A stretch of DNA of 64,000 nt from Diphasiastrum complanatum (GCA_029204225.1 CM055092.1:71055472-71119471), one strand, 5' to 3'; numbered from the stretch's first letter, positions 9,929 through 22,424 are shown. Made by a program: numbers and translations. Notes: generated from the sequence alone by a model not told the origin.

Positions 9929-11180
9929 AGCTACTGCCATGTCGTGCTTTATCTCTGATTGGTGTAAATTTCCTTCTTGTACCATGACTTGTCCTGAGAT
10001 AACTGAAGTAGGATTGTTAAGATTAAAAGAGCCACTTATTTTATTTGTTTTCTGGAAGTATTTGTCTTGGAGAGTGGAAACGCTTGGTCTTTTTATGAGA
10101 TGTTCAATTTTCCTAATATTTTCAGCGTCACCCAAACTTGCAAGTAATTTGGCATTAGGATCTTTATAAAGCTCAATGGAAGCGTCAAGCATGTGTTGGC
10201 GAATGAACAAAAAGGTCATTTGTGCCTTAACAACATCTCTTGCAGGCTTATGTAACCATAGAAAAAAGGCATTGACTTGGTTTTGAAGAGAAGCACATGA
10301 AAGAATCTATTCAGATCATTCATCATAAACCATACAGCAGATCAAAACAAATTACAGAGGAGTTGCTTTTGCATTTATCTCTACAACAATACTTAAAGAA
10401 AGGTCTTTTCCAATTCCACATGCGGGGTTGGTGGAGATGCATTTGGTTGAAGCCAGTCTCGAAGTGTCCTCTAATTCTTGCCCAGATTTGCTTAAAAGAA
10501 CAATTGGAAGTTTCAAATTTGTTCATTCCAATGATGGTATCAAAGGCGATAGGGGTCTCAAGAGCTGGATTCTTATGCAGGGCAACAAGTCTACGGGTCT
10601 GTACTTATTGATCAGTCAAATGAGTAAGCATGATCTAGAGCTCAATAGGTAAAGGGGTGAGAAAGTTAACTGTAGGTAGGCTCCAAAAGTGGTAGAAGCA
10701 TATTTGGACTCAACGGTTTAGCTAGGGACCATGGGAATTTGGCAGCTTTTAGACTGACAAAATTCATAAGTAGACTGGTCACCAATATCACATATATTCT
10801 GGGAAAAGAGCTCAAGTTGTGAGGTGCTATCCTCATGTAGATCATCTAAGAAGACAAGAAGATGAGGAGACAGAGGTGCATCAAGAGTAGGGGAAGTTGT
10901 AAACTCAATAGTAGTGGCACCATTTTCTTTCTCTAGGCAAGAGAAAACTTTTCTAATATGTGATTAAAAAAAACCTCTCTTCTCCGTCAAAATTTTCAAC
11001 AAAAGTAGCAAGTTCACCATTCCACAATAGAAAAAGTATCGTTTTTCTTAATAAATTCAAGGTAGATCCTAACCCAATCCAAAGTACCAAGGAGATCAAT
11101 TAGACAAAGGACTTTATCTTTAGGTCTAGTAAGTGCCATCATGAAGTTGGGCCTCAATCTCTTCATGGCTTGTACAAATC
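9929..11180 (-). pseudogene. Unrecognised repeated protein gene, copy 2 (inverted)
   Basis: On the minus strand the same protein as 6761-7885 can be followed: 'TRPKDKVLCLIDLLG', 'WVRIYLEFIKKNDTF', 'PTVNFLTPLPIEL', 'IWARIRGHFETGFNQMHLHQ', 'WNWKRPFFKYCCRDKC' and 'HKPARDVV'. After the last motif this copy continues for about 95 residues (10219-9929) where copy 1 diverges. Several stops and frameshifts are present. The 'WNWKRPFFK' block keeps its amino acids while many silent positions differ from copy 1, which suggests past selection on the protein. Function unknown. Confidence 0.6.
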
Positions 11181-11189
11181 AAAATGCAT

Positions 11190-11774
11190 GGCTAGGATAG
11201 GCAATTAGACATCCATCTCAAGTCCTATCAGGTGTTGACACATGTCCTAGATTGTAGGAGAGCAAAAGTGAAAGTGGTGCATCATAAGCCAAGATCCTCA
11301 TCACATTGGCTAGTGAGGTCCAATCAAATTTAGAGGTGAAAATCATGGATCCAGTCATTTGTAGAGGTCACCACATTAAGTAGTAACTTGAGTTACCACT
11401 ATATGGATGTGGAATCTCATTGTACTTGAATCAATTTTGAGAGTTAATCAAATTTTTGACTTGCATACTCTTGGTCTATTCTCTCTCTACCTAGGAGCTA
11501 GCTAATTTTCTCTCTCTAATCGAGAGCAAGGTGCTTGTTTGGCTCTTCCATAATGAGATTTACTTGGTTTTTTCAAGGATATGTGTGAAACTTGCTTGAA
11601 TTTGGATGATGATTACTTTTTTTGTACAAGAGATTTTGCCTAGATCCAAATTGTTTTTGATAGCTCATCAAAATCTGAGTGGATCAAGAGTAATTCGATA
11701 GTGTGCAACCTATCATGCATGTAGGTCATGGTAGATCTATTCAAGGTCCTCAAAACTCACTTTTCACATGCGCG

Positions 11775-11805
<31 letters not shown>

Positions 11806-14800
11806 AAGTAGATGTGTATCTCTGATATAGATTCCAGTTATGTGAAAGATGCCAGATAAACATTATCTTGTAGCTTCAATTGCTTAACCACTTCACCACA
11901 ATGTTCATCCTTATGGCCTTTAATTAAGTCCTAAGTCTTTGATTTTGGTAATGTTGAAGAAGGACTCGAACTTGAACTTGAAATTGGTGTAGATGGAAAT
12001 TTTCAATCACCCATAACATGTCCATTAAATTTAGGAGCTTCAGTCACCAATTCTGTAGTGAATACGAGCTTAAACAACATCCAAAATCTTACTCTTATAG
12101 CAACAACCGTTTCCTTATCATGGATCATGCATCCTTGACTATTAGATTTATCTAATGTCTCCTAATCAACTATTCAACAGTCTATTAGTAGGCACTATTT
12201 TCAATTATTTTTATAGTTTGCCACTATATTGACTAGATGTTTCAATTTAACAAGCTCGGGTGGTAGTTCTAAAGGGACATTCAATATATATAAGCAATAA
12301 GCTAGAAATAAGAGGTAGGCCCCATATGAAGAGAAAATAAGAGAAATAGGATGAAATAGTGTGTTCGAGAGCTATTATTTTCATAAAGAAATCCAAGGAG
12401 GTTCTAATGCTTCTAAGGCCTTAGTCTTGAACCTAAAGAGGAATGGAGTCACACAAATTCACCACTACATTAAAATTGTAGAGGTTCATATTGGATATTG
12501 AGAATTTATCAGAGGAATCAATATTAATTAAATTCTCTTCAATTTAGTTCTATCAACCTTGGACAATAATACAATATCGTTGACATATGATTGTGGCCCA
12601 GCTTTAAATCATTCAAAGTGCAAGGGGTGATGAGCTTTCTACAAATTTGACCTTCGAGATGGTGTGTAATGTGTTATGTTGCAAGGAAAAAAAATAATGT
12701 GAGATAGGCAAATGATGCATTTGGGAATGATTGTACCATCCTTTTTAAGACAACATTTGAAAAAGAACTCAAGATACTGGTATTATGAATCATTTTAATG
12801 TGGTATATTTTAAGAAAGCTCCACTTATAGAGAAAAATCTCTAGGGTGGCACCATACAAGCTATACATTTTTTTCCTATGTGCATAGTATTCAAGGCCCC
12901 CAAGACCTCATTCTTAGTAATCAGGGCATTTAAGTAATTTGATTACTTTGGAAAGAGGCACTTATTGGTGTTACAAAATGATGTAGTTGCATCAAGGTAT
13001 GGCCTTACGATATCTCGTTATGGCTTATATTATTTGTCGAGGATTTTGATAGTTGATTCTATTAATCTCCACAGCCTAAACGTATTCTTTCATATGTTAG
13101 GCCCTTAGTTCTTCAAAAAGGAGGGGGATTGTATGCTTCATGTTAGGTGAGTTATTTTTCTAAGAGCATCTACTTCTGTCTTGTCTAAGAATCTTAGCCT
13201 ATCCACCAGCTCCATCTCTTTGTTAGCAACTTCAAGCTATAGTCACACCCCTTGCCCCCATCCCCCCCCCCCGCCGCCGCCTTAAAAAAAAAAGGTTTCA
13301 ATTTTAACAATCAAGCTGTGTTAAGTGTGAATGGCAATCATTTGTCAATCTAAAACTTTTTTTTGTTGTTTATTGTATGACCTTACATAGTCCTTGGCTT
13401 TTGCCATTTTGGATCCTAACTATTTTTGAATTGATAGAATGACAGCCAACTCTCTTTTGCATATGGGCCTTAAGGTATGTGAAATTTTTGTAGTCTAGTT
13501 TAAATTAGTCTTTATGTTATCATGAAAATATAGCTACATCTAAGTCAAACTAGATGGCGATATGAAAAAAATGACGGTGAAATGAAGTAATAACAATTTG
13601 GATCTATAGTTGTTTCCCTCAATTGGATGCATAAAGTTTGTTAGGATGAGCAAATTCAAAATTAGAATTCCTTCTTTTGTTCCAAGTATGTATTTAGGAG
13701 GTAACAAAGGTCTTCACAATTAATTAAGTCAATTTTTTCTAACATATCATCCCACACCTTTCTTTTTGCATAGGTACTTGTACTAGATTAATCTCCAAGT
13801 TTTAAGGCACAAATTTCAAATCTCCTAAAATAATTGAGAGAAGCAAATTGATACAAACTAACACAGCCTAACCCACACTTTTAAAAATTATACCAGAAGG
13901 GATATACTAAAAAAATTTCATCATAAAGCCAATTTTTTTTACTATATAGATGTTATATCTTTCTCCAATATCTTAATGCTTGGAAACTATTCTTTGGTCA
14001 TTAAAAACAAGGGTGAGAAGTCCTCCTTTAATTTCTTAAATTGAGAGAAATTTGTAATGTGACTCTTTGCCAACAATTTTTATAGCTAGTTCGAGGATGA
14101 ATTGATTGAAAAGAAGAAATTAACCATGGAATCAAAATTAACATCATGGATACATTGTTTATACAATGAAAGTTTAAGCCTATTCCTATAGCTAGAAAAA
14201 TGTTGTTGTGTGAACAAGAAGCACAAGGACCAACATTTCAATGTATCCTATTTTGTGGAAGAAGATTTTTCCAAAATATGACATTATAAAGGAGAAAATA
14301 ATATCCCTAATCAAAACAAAACTCTACGATATATACCCATTATGACACAAGTAACTAGATAGAAATAATGTATGTCTTAATTTAGTAACTATTGGCAAAG
14401 CCTCTTTCAGTCCATTTGGGTGGGCCATTCACATTGATCTCGAACACCACTTATTATTTATTGTTGCTCATAATTATCTACTTATTCCAGAGACATGGCA
14501 CATGAACCAAATATTGGCCTTGACACTATTCAAAAATAATAATTGAAGGAAATTCTTTGATTGATCAAAATATGCAAGGCAAGATTTGCAGTCACTAAAG
14601 AGATTATAGTCTTTTTTATAATATCTCCAAAATGGTCAACAATCTAAGGTTAGGTTATATTTGCATGAAAATTTTGCATGTGATGGTAGAAATGCATATT
14701 TTACATTTCATAATGGCAATTGAGAGGCTATTCTGAATAACGCCGTGATTTCAAGAATCTTGTGAACTTTTCTACTCATATTTCACATGATATATGTCTC

Positions 14801-16290
14801 CATTTGATATTGCAACATGTGTGTTTAATGAATGCTCTATTGCATGAGTTTGAGAGAAGCCTTTATGTGTATACTAGTTCTCAAAGGTCAACAAGTTGAG
14901 CTCCTTATAATTTTTTATCGTGGCCACCCCACTTGATGTATTGTTGACATCCTAGAGCCTTGTGTCCTTTGTTTAGGCTTCGCCTATCACACTATGTACA
15001 ATGTATATTTGTTCATAAGAATTGCTATCATCATTAGTCATGAAAAAGAAAGGCGTATACTACCAATCACATTTTGCAAACTGTATAGTTACAAGGACAT
15101 AAACATCTAAAAACGAAATACAAATTTTGCTCTTTGGATGATGAGATTTGCTGAAATTCTAATTGTTTTTCATCAACGGTAACATATAAATATGTAATTT
15201 AGGAAACTTTATGTCATGGTCACCTCTCTACCTCCACTTAATTTAGAGACTTGGTAGTTTGAATAACCATCCATTTTGAGAAAATGGACCTTTGACAATG
15301 ACTATGTCTGAATGATCAAGGAGAGCGAAATGCACTAATCTTTTTTCATTGTGGGTTGTTGGTGACAACATTGTGAACCTAGCTTGGATTACGCTAAGAT
15401 TGCCTTATGAATAAGATACAAAAGCTAAGCGCATAACACATTGACTGGTTGTCATATCAAAATCCCATAGGGATGAGATATGATAGAGTTTATGAGGTTA
15501 TGTCATAATGTCATCGTAGATAATGCATAATTAAGAAGCCTATATTCAATATAAGAATTTGGTATCCAATGCGTCAAAATGCTTGATGAAATACATAGTT
15601 TGTATATAAACAAAAAGAAAGTTGAACATTAAAATATAGAAATGATATCACTTTAGCATCATAATCGCCATGACATAAGAAGATTTTATTTTATGTATGT
15701 TATTCTTTAACTGTTTAATATCAACGTCACAACCTCATTCGAGTGCACTTATATACAAGGCATTGATTTTGAGAGTATGCGTGTCACTCAATTTATTGTA
15801 TCTAATATGGTATTACATGTAGTATCTTCATTTGAATATTCTATTACTAGACACAATTAAAGATGCTTTATTTCGTTATTTTAAAGAACCTTAGCATTTC
15901 ATGATTTTAAAAGGTCAAGAGGAATGAAAAGCAAATCATACAAACTAGGAGTTTGGGATAGTTAGTTCAAGGCATAAAGTATAACAAACTATTGGTATTT
16001 CAATATGGCTATTAGAGGTGAACTATCACCAAAAGGACAACCACCAAGCTCAAGAGATGCTTTTGTAACTTTCATAGAAAATTTGCAACAATGATTACAT
16101 TTTTCATCTTTCCATACCTAGCTTTATCTCTAACCATGCACCTCTCTAACTTTCGATCAAGCTTTCATACCTTTATATAAAGAATTTCTCATAGCACTAC
16201 TCCATCAATTTTCCCATGAAAAATCTTTGGAATCTCATGCCATGTCTCTTACCACTGCTCTCCATTCTTTTGCCTTTCTTTCTTTTCCTT
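11190..16290. other. No gene recognised; old AT-rich sequence
   Basis: About 5 kb without a credible reading frame on either strand. It holds the CG/CA microsatellite at 11771-11806, a C-run with CCG triplets and an A-run at 13261-13302, and scattered homopolymers. It probably consists of elements decayed past recognition. Confidence 0.5.
11771..11806. repeat. (CG)6(CA)12 microsatellite
   Basis: Alternating purine-pyrimidine run, CG then CA, a classic Z-DNA-prone composition. Confidence 0.9.
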
Positions 16291-17135
16291 CCCATCATGC
16301 TCATGCTAGATCTTCTTCATCCATATTCATTAAGCAATTCTAATACACTTTTGGTTGTCATTACCATCAACAACTAATTATCGAAGTGGGTAGTCAACTT
16401 TTTCATTTATCTCCGTGACATCATACGCTCTTATCACCATACTCTCACAAACTAAAAAGTGTGCTTATGATGTTAATAAATGGAGAAGGCTTACTAACCT
16501 TCTCTTCCATTGGTGCATTCTAGCATGAGTTTATTCATCACTCTCCTCATCCCCCTCCAACTGACCTTTGTGTTTGGACTGATTTCACCATCACCTGTAC
16601 CTTGTACACTCGTCTTAATGATACTCCAATTGCCATCTCTCCCCACCCTTCTAAGTTGTCATTTTACACTTATGACAATATTCTTGTAGCCATTAAGAAG
16701 TTGAGAGTGTGTTGCATTATTGAGTTTGAGAATTTAGATTCTAAACTTCTTATCCATATGCTCCTCTTCTTAAAAATATTCTTGATTATGTAGTCATCAC
16801 TATATGTTTCTCTTATTGGTATAAGAATGTTATTCATCATATCTATAAGAGTCTTAATCCTTTGAGACCTGATATTTACTGCACCATCATGATTGAGCAT
16901 GTTATCGTGAAGCTTTATGGTACCATTTTTCAATCGATTATGAGTTTTGAGGTTGTGTCCAAAAGACTTTTTGTTATGGGTCAAGCCAGTTTCAAGGCAC
17001 ATTACTCCACTACATATCATATTCTCACACTCATATCTATTATTGAGCAGGCTCGATGTTGACATGAGAGAGTTTATTGTTCATTTTTGGATCTCCAAAA
17101 AGCTTTTGACTTGGTCTCACATCCTTTACTTATCC
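16290..17135 (+). pseudogene. Non-LTR (LINE) reverse transcriptase fragment
   Basis: Frames on the plus strand give 'GQASFKAHYSTTYHI', 'SIIEQARC' and 'VYCSFLDLQKAFDLV', the conserved LINE RT run (GQxGFR..ST.DH, then an aspartate-containing 'FxDxxKAFD' box). Upstream, 'RPDIYCTIMIEHVIVKLYGT' fits the segment that precedes it in LINEs. Stops and frame changes are frequent. The sequence breaks off near 17160, where TGTTGGAATTTTAG could be the start of a later LTR insertion. Confidence 0.7.
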
Positions 17136-17162
17136 ATAGATTGTGAAACTTAGGTTTTTTTT

Positions 17163-18144
17163 GTTGGAATTTTAGTTCCACTTCAAACCCCATTCAATCT
17201 AGTTGCCTCTCTATACATTACCATCTATTTGTTTTAGATATGCTCAACATAATCCCAAACCTGGTTATTTACTCGAGAACCTGCAGATTCGAGACAGGTT
17301 CATGACACTACACAAAGTCAACCAAATAAGTCGAAGAATCACATCTCGCGGGAGTAAAGAACATTCAATAGCAACAACCCTTGACTCAACAATCCTTCAA
17401 AAGTCGATAGTCGTCGACACCATCGACTCGACAATCTTCAAAAGATGTTTGAACCTAATGGCTACACTTCACATCTCAAGGACTATCGTTACTACTACCG
17501 AACGAGACTTTATACATGCTTCATTGTACATCAACTTAAAGGCTGACGACAAATAGAGTAACAATGCAGTGTAAATAAATATAAAGTAATATGCACATAC
17601 AAGTATTATATGTATCGAATCAGATCAAATGAATCGCATCAACAATGTATTTGTTGAAATGCCTAGCACTATTGTCTAGTTATAAACTGTTCTTCTAGAC
17701 TTGTATACTGACTGGTAGATTTCTTTACAACAATTTCATGTCCAGTCGCGCAATTCTAATATACTCTGCATTTTTCAATGATTGTATAATGTGTGAATGA
17801 TTATTGTAATTTCTACTTTTGAGAGTGAATCGTTTACTCCTCATTATTTTGGTGCCTTATCGATTGAGTCGAAGTGCAAAATCACTGATGTCCTTGATGC
17901 CTTCGTAATTCTGTAACTATGGTTGTCTAAGACACCTATTAACTCATCGATTAATTGATCGGTTTTGTTGTGATAGATGATTCTAAACATGGTGCTCTCT
18001 TATTAGTCGTCCACATTAACATGATAGTCTGAGAGTGTCATCCAACACCTCGAACTATTGTCCACCACGAACTATCACACCGCATAAATTCTCAATTGTC
18101 TTTCCTTGACACATGGAGCAGTTGTCTTACGGAATTTGACTCAT
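17163..18144 (+). other. Possible LTR/leader region of the copia remnant
   Basis: It begins TGTTGGAATT and ends near 18116 in 'GACACA' just before the copia gag. No second LTR copy and no clear primer site (only 'TGGAGCAG') are seen, so this is a guess from position. Otherwise the stretch is non-coding. Confidence 0.25.
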
Positions 18145-18538
18145 TGAGCGATTCAATGGCGATGACTTTCACATGTGGAAGTATCGCATTAAGATGATAT
18201 TATTGGAGAAAGATTTATGAGATGTGGTCAACGGATCTTTAATTCAACAAGATGCTAATCTTATAGCCAAATGGAAATTCAAAGATGGCAAAGCTCTCGC
18301 ATTGATATTCATGAATCTCAATTATTCACAAAAATCTCATATTCGTAACTACAAAACCTCTAAACAAGCTTGGAAAGTAATCATTGCTCTATATGAGACC
18401 CAAGATGTTACCACTCGTCTATTCTTGCAAAATAAATTTTTTTTGTGCAAGATGTTAGAAGCAACTTCTATAAGTGACCATGTTAACCATGTTAGATCAT
18501 TGATTGATCAATTTCCTACAGTAGGATCACTAATCTAG
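18145..18538 (+). pseudogene. Ty1/copia gag fragment (UBN2 type)
   Basis: 'ERFNGDDFHMWKYRIKMILL', then a TGA in place of tryptophan, then 'DVVNGSL', 'YKTSKQAWKVIIALYET' and 'FLQNKFFLCKM', ending 'RSLIDQF'. This is the N-terminal and middle part of a copia gag. It decays after 18540, and no zinc knuckle or pol follows. Confidence 0.85.
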
Positions 18539-18939
18539 TCCATAAACTAGCTTGGATTTATCTTCTTTTTCGAATGACTAAGGCTGTCATAAATGGTCAT
18601 TTCATAGATACATTAGTCTATATTAAACTTGTGATTAATGCTTAGAATCTTTGTTGCTCAATCACTCGTATAGCATGCAACATTGAGGATAATCTTTATC
18701 TTCAACTCTTGTCTATGACTAGAACTTCATTTCATTCAGTTGGATTTCAAATGCTAGATTTATGAAGGCACTATAGGTATGACATTTGACCACATCTGTG
18801 TACGCCTAACGTTGTCTGTTCTAACACAAATACTTATCACTTTCTGTCAAGCGTTAACAATGAGATGTACTTTAGATGGCACTTCAAACTTAGGGTTTAT
18901 GGATTAGCAATCATGAGGATATAATAACCATTTGAATCT

Positions 18940-20240
18940 TAAAGAAAACATACATTGTTGGAGTAGCATGGCGTCGTCCAATTATGCTTAAGCAAAAGGT
19001 TATAAGGGTTAGTATGGCATGGACGTACTCCAACACCTTCATATTCATCCTTGTCAAACATGGTACCAAGGCATTATGCCCATGTAGATACTTGTTCAAC
19101 CCATGTAATTAGGTCTTTGGTTGATATACACCTGGAAAACATGGATATACTTGGGAGTAATGAGATCGAGGTGTGATTTGTTGAAGTATACAACATTCAC
19201 AAGATATACGGTTAAGCTTTTTATATTGTCTTATGTTTAACTAAAATCATACGGTTTGATAGCCTATATACTGATCAGCATGGCACGAGCCCTGATACGG
19301 TAATATGAGGATTTGGCTAATCGCTTTAAAACTTTGTACTATACGGGAAGCCTGGACTATGATTCATAAATGCTAGTTATGTTGTTAAAGTAGTATGACT
19401 TGTTTTGTACATGGATAACAACTGACCTTTAGTTATGACACTTGTCTTCTCCACTGTATTGACTCGTGACGGTTTTGTGTTGCGGGTGGAAAATAGCAGT
19501 TGGATGTGTTAGGGGAATTGGGAGCCTTAAAATACAACATATATGGAATGGCTTACACATCCGAGAGTAGTGGTTATGAAGTATGTGTTGTATCCCAAAG
19601 GTCTCAAGTTCCAATCCCACCCCTAACATATGAACCTAGGTTGCTTGGCCTACACAACTCAGTTTCAGCCCAAATCAGTTTCTACTTGTAGACCTTGTAT
19701 TCCTAGAATGTAGTGACATTGTATGGACGGTATGGACTGTACAGACTTTACGAATGACCATACGGACCTGAGAAAAGAAAAAGAAATAGAAAAGCCCAAA
19801 AAAGTTGTTGAGCCCACTAGACGACATTCGTAATTGGAAAGCCCTCTGTAGATATCCCCCTTGGGGAGCCACCAAAAGAGTTTAGCCAACCCCATGAGAG
19901 AATGGAATCCAAAGAAGTGTGATAAACCCGATGAAAGCTGATCGCTTGGTGGACCTCGCTTCCTCGGGGGGGGGGGGGATATGTTAAGGGGATTGGGAGC
20001 CTTATGATACAAAATATATAAAATGGCTTACACATCCTTATTACCATATGGTTTTGAGGTTAGTGGTTATGAATTATGTGTTCAAGGTCTTAAGTTCCAA
20101 TCCCACCCCTAACATGATGTCGTGAAATAGATTATGTTGTACGGTGTTTTCTTAAGTATTATATGAACTTTCAGCTTTATTTCACCTAGTTGGATTATGA
20201 AGAAAGGCTTCAAAGGGTTTAGTCTTGCTTTGTCAAGAGA
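18940..20240 (+). repeat. Dispersed repeat family 1, copy C (split by TRIM)
   Basis: Matches copies A and B through 'CTGATCAGCATGGCAC', 'GATAACAACTGACC' and 'TTGACTCGTGACGG' up to 19507, and resumes at 20115 with 'GTCGTGAAATAGATTATG', ending 'GTTGGATTATGAAGAAAGGC' and 'AGTCTTGCTTTGTCAAGAG'. The interruption is the TRIM at 19508-20114; copies A and B show the uninterrupted arrangement. Confidence 0.75.
19508..20114 (+). mobile_element. TRIM-like miniature LTR retrotransposon (607 bp)
   Basis: Two direct repeats, 19508-19628 (121 bp) and 19982-20114 (133 bp), both start TGTTA and end TAACA, with 'TTGGGAGCCTTA', 'AATGGCTTACACATCC', 'TAGTGGTTATGAA' and 'AAGTTCCAATCCCACCCC' in common. A 13-G run at 19966-19978 stands as polypurine tract just before the second repeat. 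GATG at 19504-19507 is repeated at 20116-20119 (five bases if one mismatch is allowed), a target duplication. The internal part is only about 350 bp and codes for nothing, which fits a TRIM. No standard Met primer site follows the first LTR. Confidence 0.8.
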
Positions 20241-20419
20241 ATATATATATATATATATTTGTGCGCATGTGGTGCGCATATGTATGGGGGGCCAGACATC
20301 CTCCTCCCCTCACCCATGCATGCAATTTTTTGAACAAAAAAGTGGGGAAGAGGATGCATGTATGGGGGCTCCTCCCCATGCATGCATATTGCACATCCCC
20401 TTGGCCCCACCTCCCAATT

Positions 20420-20648
20420 CAAAATTCAAACGTCTCTCTCCCCCTCTCCCTCCCTCTCTTTGTCTCTCCCTCCCTCTCCACGATCCATCTCTCCTTTCCT
20501 CCGTCCCTCAAGATCTTCCTTCCACGATCGGCCCGCAAAAGCGTAGATCCATAGAAGTTTCATAGATCTGGTGCTGTTTCAACTGCCACACTGATCCTGG
20601 TGTCGTTTCAGCTGTCAGATTGATCCTGTGTGAGCTTGTGAGGAAGCA
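20420..20648 (+). promoter_or_regulatory. Pyrimidine-rich leader before clathrin-like exon
   Basis: CT-rich stretch (20428-20520) followed by GC-richer, unique-looking sequence leading into 'AAGCAATGGCG'. It resembles a plant 5' untranslated leader. Confidence 0.35.
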
Positions 20649-20765
20649 ATGGCGAGCTTTGATGGCTATCCGGCTGGAGCGGATGGCCTCGGTGATGCTA
20701 TCCGACCCTTCGACATCAATGGATATATGGGGTTTTGCCACCTCAGAGGTTTGAGTATGAACATT
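20649..20765 (+). pseudogene. Clathrin light chain-like N-terminal exon fragment
   Basis: The ATG at 20649 in plant-type context (GCAATGGCG) opens 'MASFDGYPAGADGLGDAIRP' and then 'FDINGYMGF'. Plant clathrin light chains begin similarly, with an 'RPFDxDGYxGYDPRLPSQRF' block. Here the block seems to have lost a few bases: the shifted frame reads 'LPPQRFEYEH'. After that the frame stops and no further exon is recognised. It may be a captured fragment or the remains of a host gene. The identification rests on about 20 residues recalled from the family. Confidence 0.4.
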
Positions 20766-21173
20766 AACATTTTTTTGCTTTGGTGCTAATGTTTATTTAA
20801 TGTTGTTTTAAGATCTCCAAGTGTTGGTGGAATTGATATGTATGAATGTATATGAATGTATGAATGTGAGCGCATACATCATTGAGGTTTTTGTTAGCAG
20901 AATCGATTACCAAAAGAAGAGACTCATTCTCCTTCATATATTAGTAAGTTAAGTGAAGCAAAATATTCGATTGTATTGTAGAGGTTGAAGGCAGAAAATT
21001 AATAGTTTCAAGCATTTCGACCGCTGCCATGATTGCAATGATGAGCATTCTCTCCACCGCCTTCAAACCTCCTCCCTCCCCTCCAACTTTTTGCAGCCAT
21101 CTCAAATGGCGCACTCTCTTTTGCAAAATATTCGTGATACGGATATTCTTCTGTGAGGCGATCGTATGCGTGG

Positions 21174-21351
<178 letters not shown>

Positions 21352-21578
21352 TTTATTAACGTCTTTTCCATGCCAAAAGGCATATAAGACGAACAAGTAC
21401 ATCAAAATTGATGGCACCAAGACGGAGCAATGCCGTCAAAACAACATAACTAAAACCAAACTAACTAAGAAGAGAAAAAATATCTCTTCATTGCTCTAAC
21501 TCTCAACCTAACTCTGAACAATCTCTAACAAGCGTCAATGAAAGGCTCTCACACAGGAGGTGGCGCTGAGTGATCAGT

Positions 21579-22373
21579 TCAGGATGGAGTGACAAAAAAA
21601 TGTCGTCCATCACGGAATATAACCTTTTTCCCTTTTGAATTCGCTTCCTCGATGAGTTGTTTATGTTCTTTCCACTGTAGGGCGGTCAGGTCTTCATGGA
21701 CGAAAATGTTGCTACCTTTAAGACGTCCACGACGCTTAAGAACTTCGTCTCGATAATCAGTGTATTTGAAACGAATGAAAATTACCGAAGTATCAAACTT
21801 ACTACGCCATGCTGCTTCCACAACATCTTCATGTTCCTCGTAAGAGAGTGAAGCTAACAGTTCCTTGGCTGCAAGAAGGGGGTCGGTTTCAAGAGAAAAA
21901 CCTCGGACGCTTTGGGTTTTATATTCCCTCTTGCTTTGTTCTTGCATTGTGAAACCACCATCGTATTCTTTTTTTCCGAGTTCTTGAGCAAGTCTGCCCA
22001 AGTTTTAGTTGAAGTTTGGATTTTGTCTTTCGGGGCTTTGACATGACTAGGATCGATTTGAGAGGTCTTGGCTGTCAATTGTTCTTTGAGGTTTGCATTT
22101 TCATATTCAAGCATCTGCACCTTTTCTTGTAGAGTGATAATACTGTATGAGTGCTTTTGAAGTTGGATTTCCATTTTTCTTATGATCGCCCACACATCAA
22201 AATCCGTGCTTTTGAAGTTGGATTTCCATTTTTCTTATGATCGCCCACACATCAAAATCCGCTGGAGGGGTTGGTACAGCAGTAGCTGGAACAATGGTGG
22301 GAGTTGGCGGGTTAGGAACTTCACTCGAAGTTTTATTGTGTTTCCGACGGGTGGTTACCCACTCAGAATCCAT
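21579..22373 (-). pseudogene. LINE ORF1 protein, twice frame-shifted
   Basis: The ATG at 22373-22371 sits in 'GCCACCATGG', an excellent start context. The N-terminus 'MDSEWVTTRRKHNK' is followed by a proline/threonine linker, a coiled-coil stretch ('TLQEKVQMLEYENANLKEQL') and 'TWADLLKN'. The C-terminal part 'YRDEVLKRRGRLKGSNIFVH' plus 'EDLT' matches the RNA-binding C-terminal region of LINE ORF1 proteins. The frame is lost at a 55-bp tandem duplication (22151-22260) and again near 21965. The stop is at 21581-21579. An ORF1p coats element RNA and acts as a nucleic-acid chaperone. Confidence 0.7.
22151..22260. repeat. 55-bp perfect tandem duplication in ORF1
   Basis: 22151-22205 is repeated base for base at 22206-22260. 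As 55 is not a multiple of three, it shifts the frame of the LINE ORF1. The perfect identity shows it is recent. Confidence 0.95.
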
Positions 22374-22424
22374 GGTGGCGGAGCCCCGCTGCCCAAATCG
22401 TTGTTCAAATCCGCACTCAGGTAG

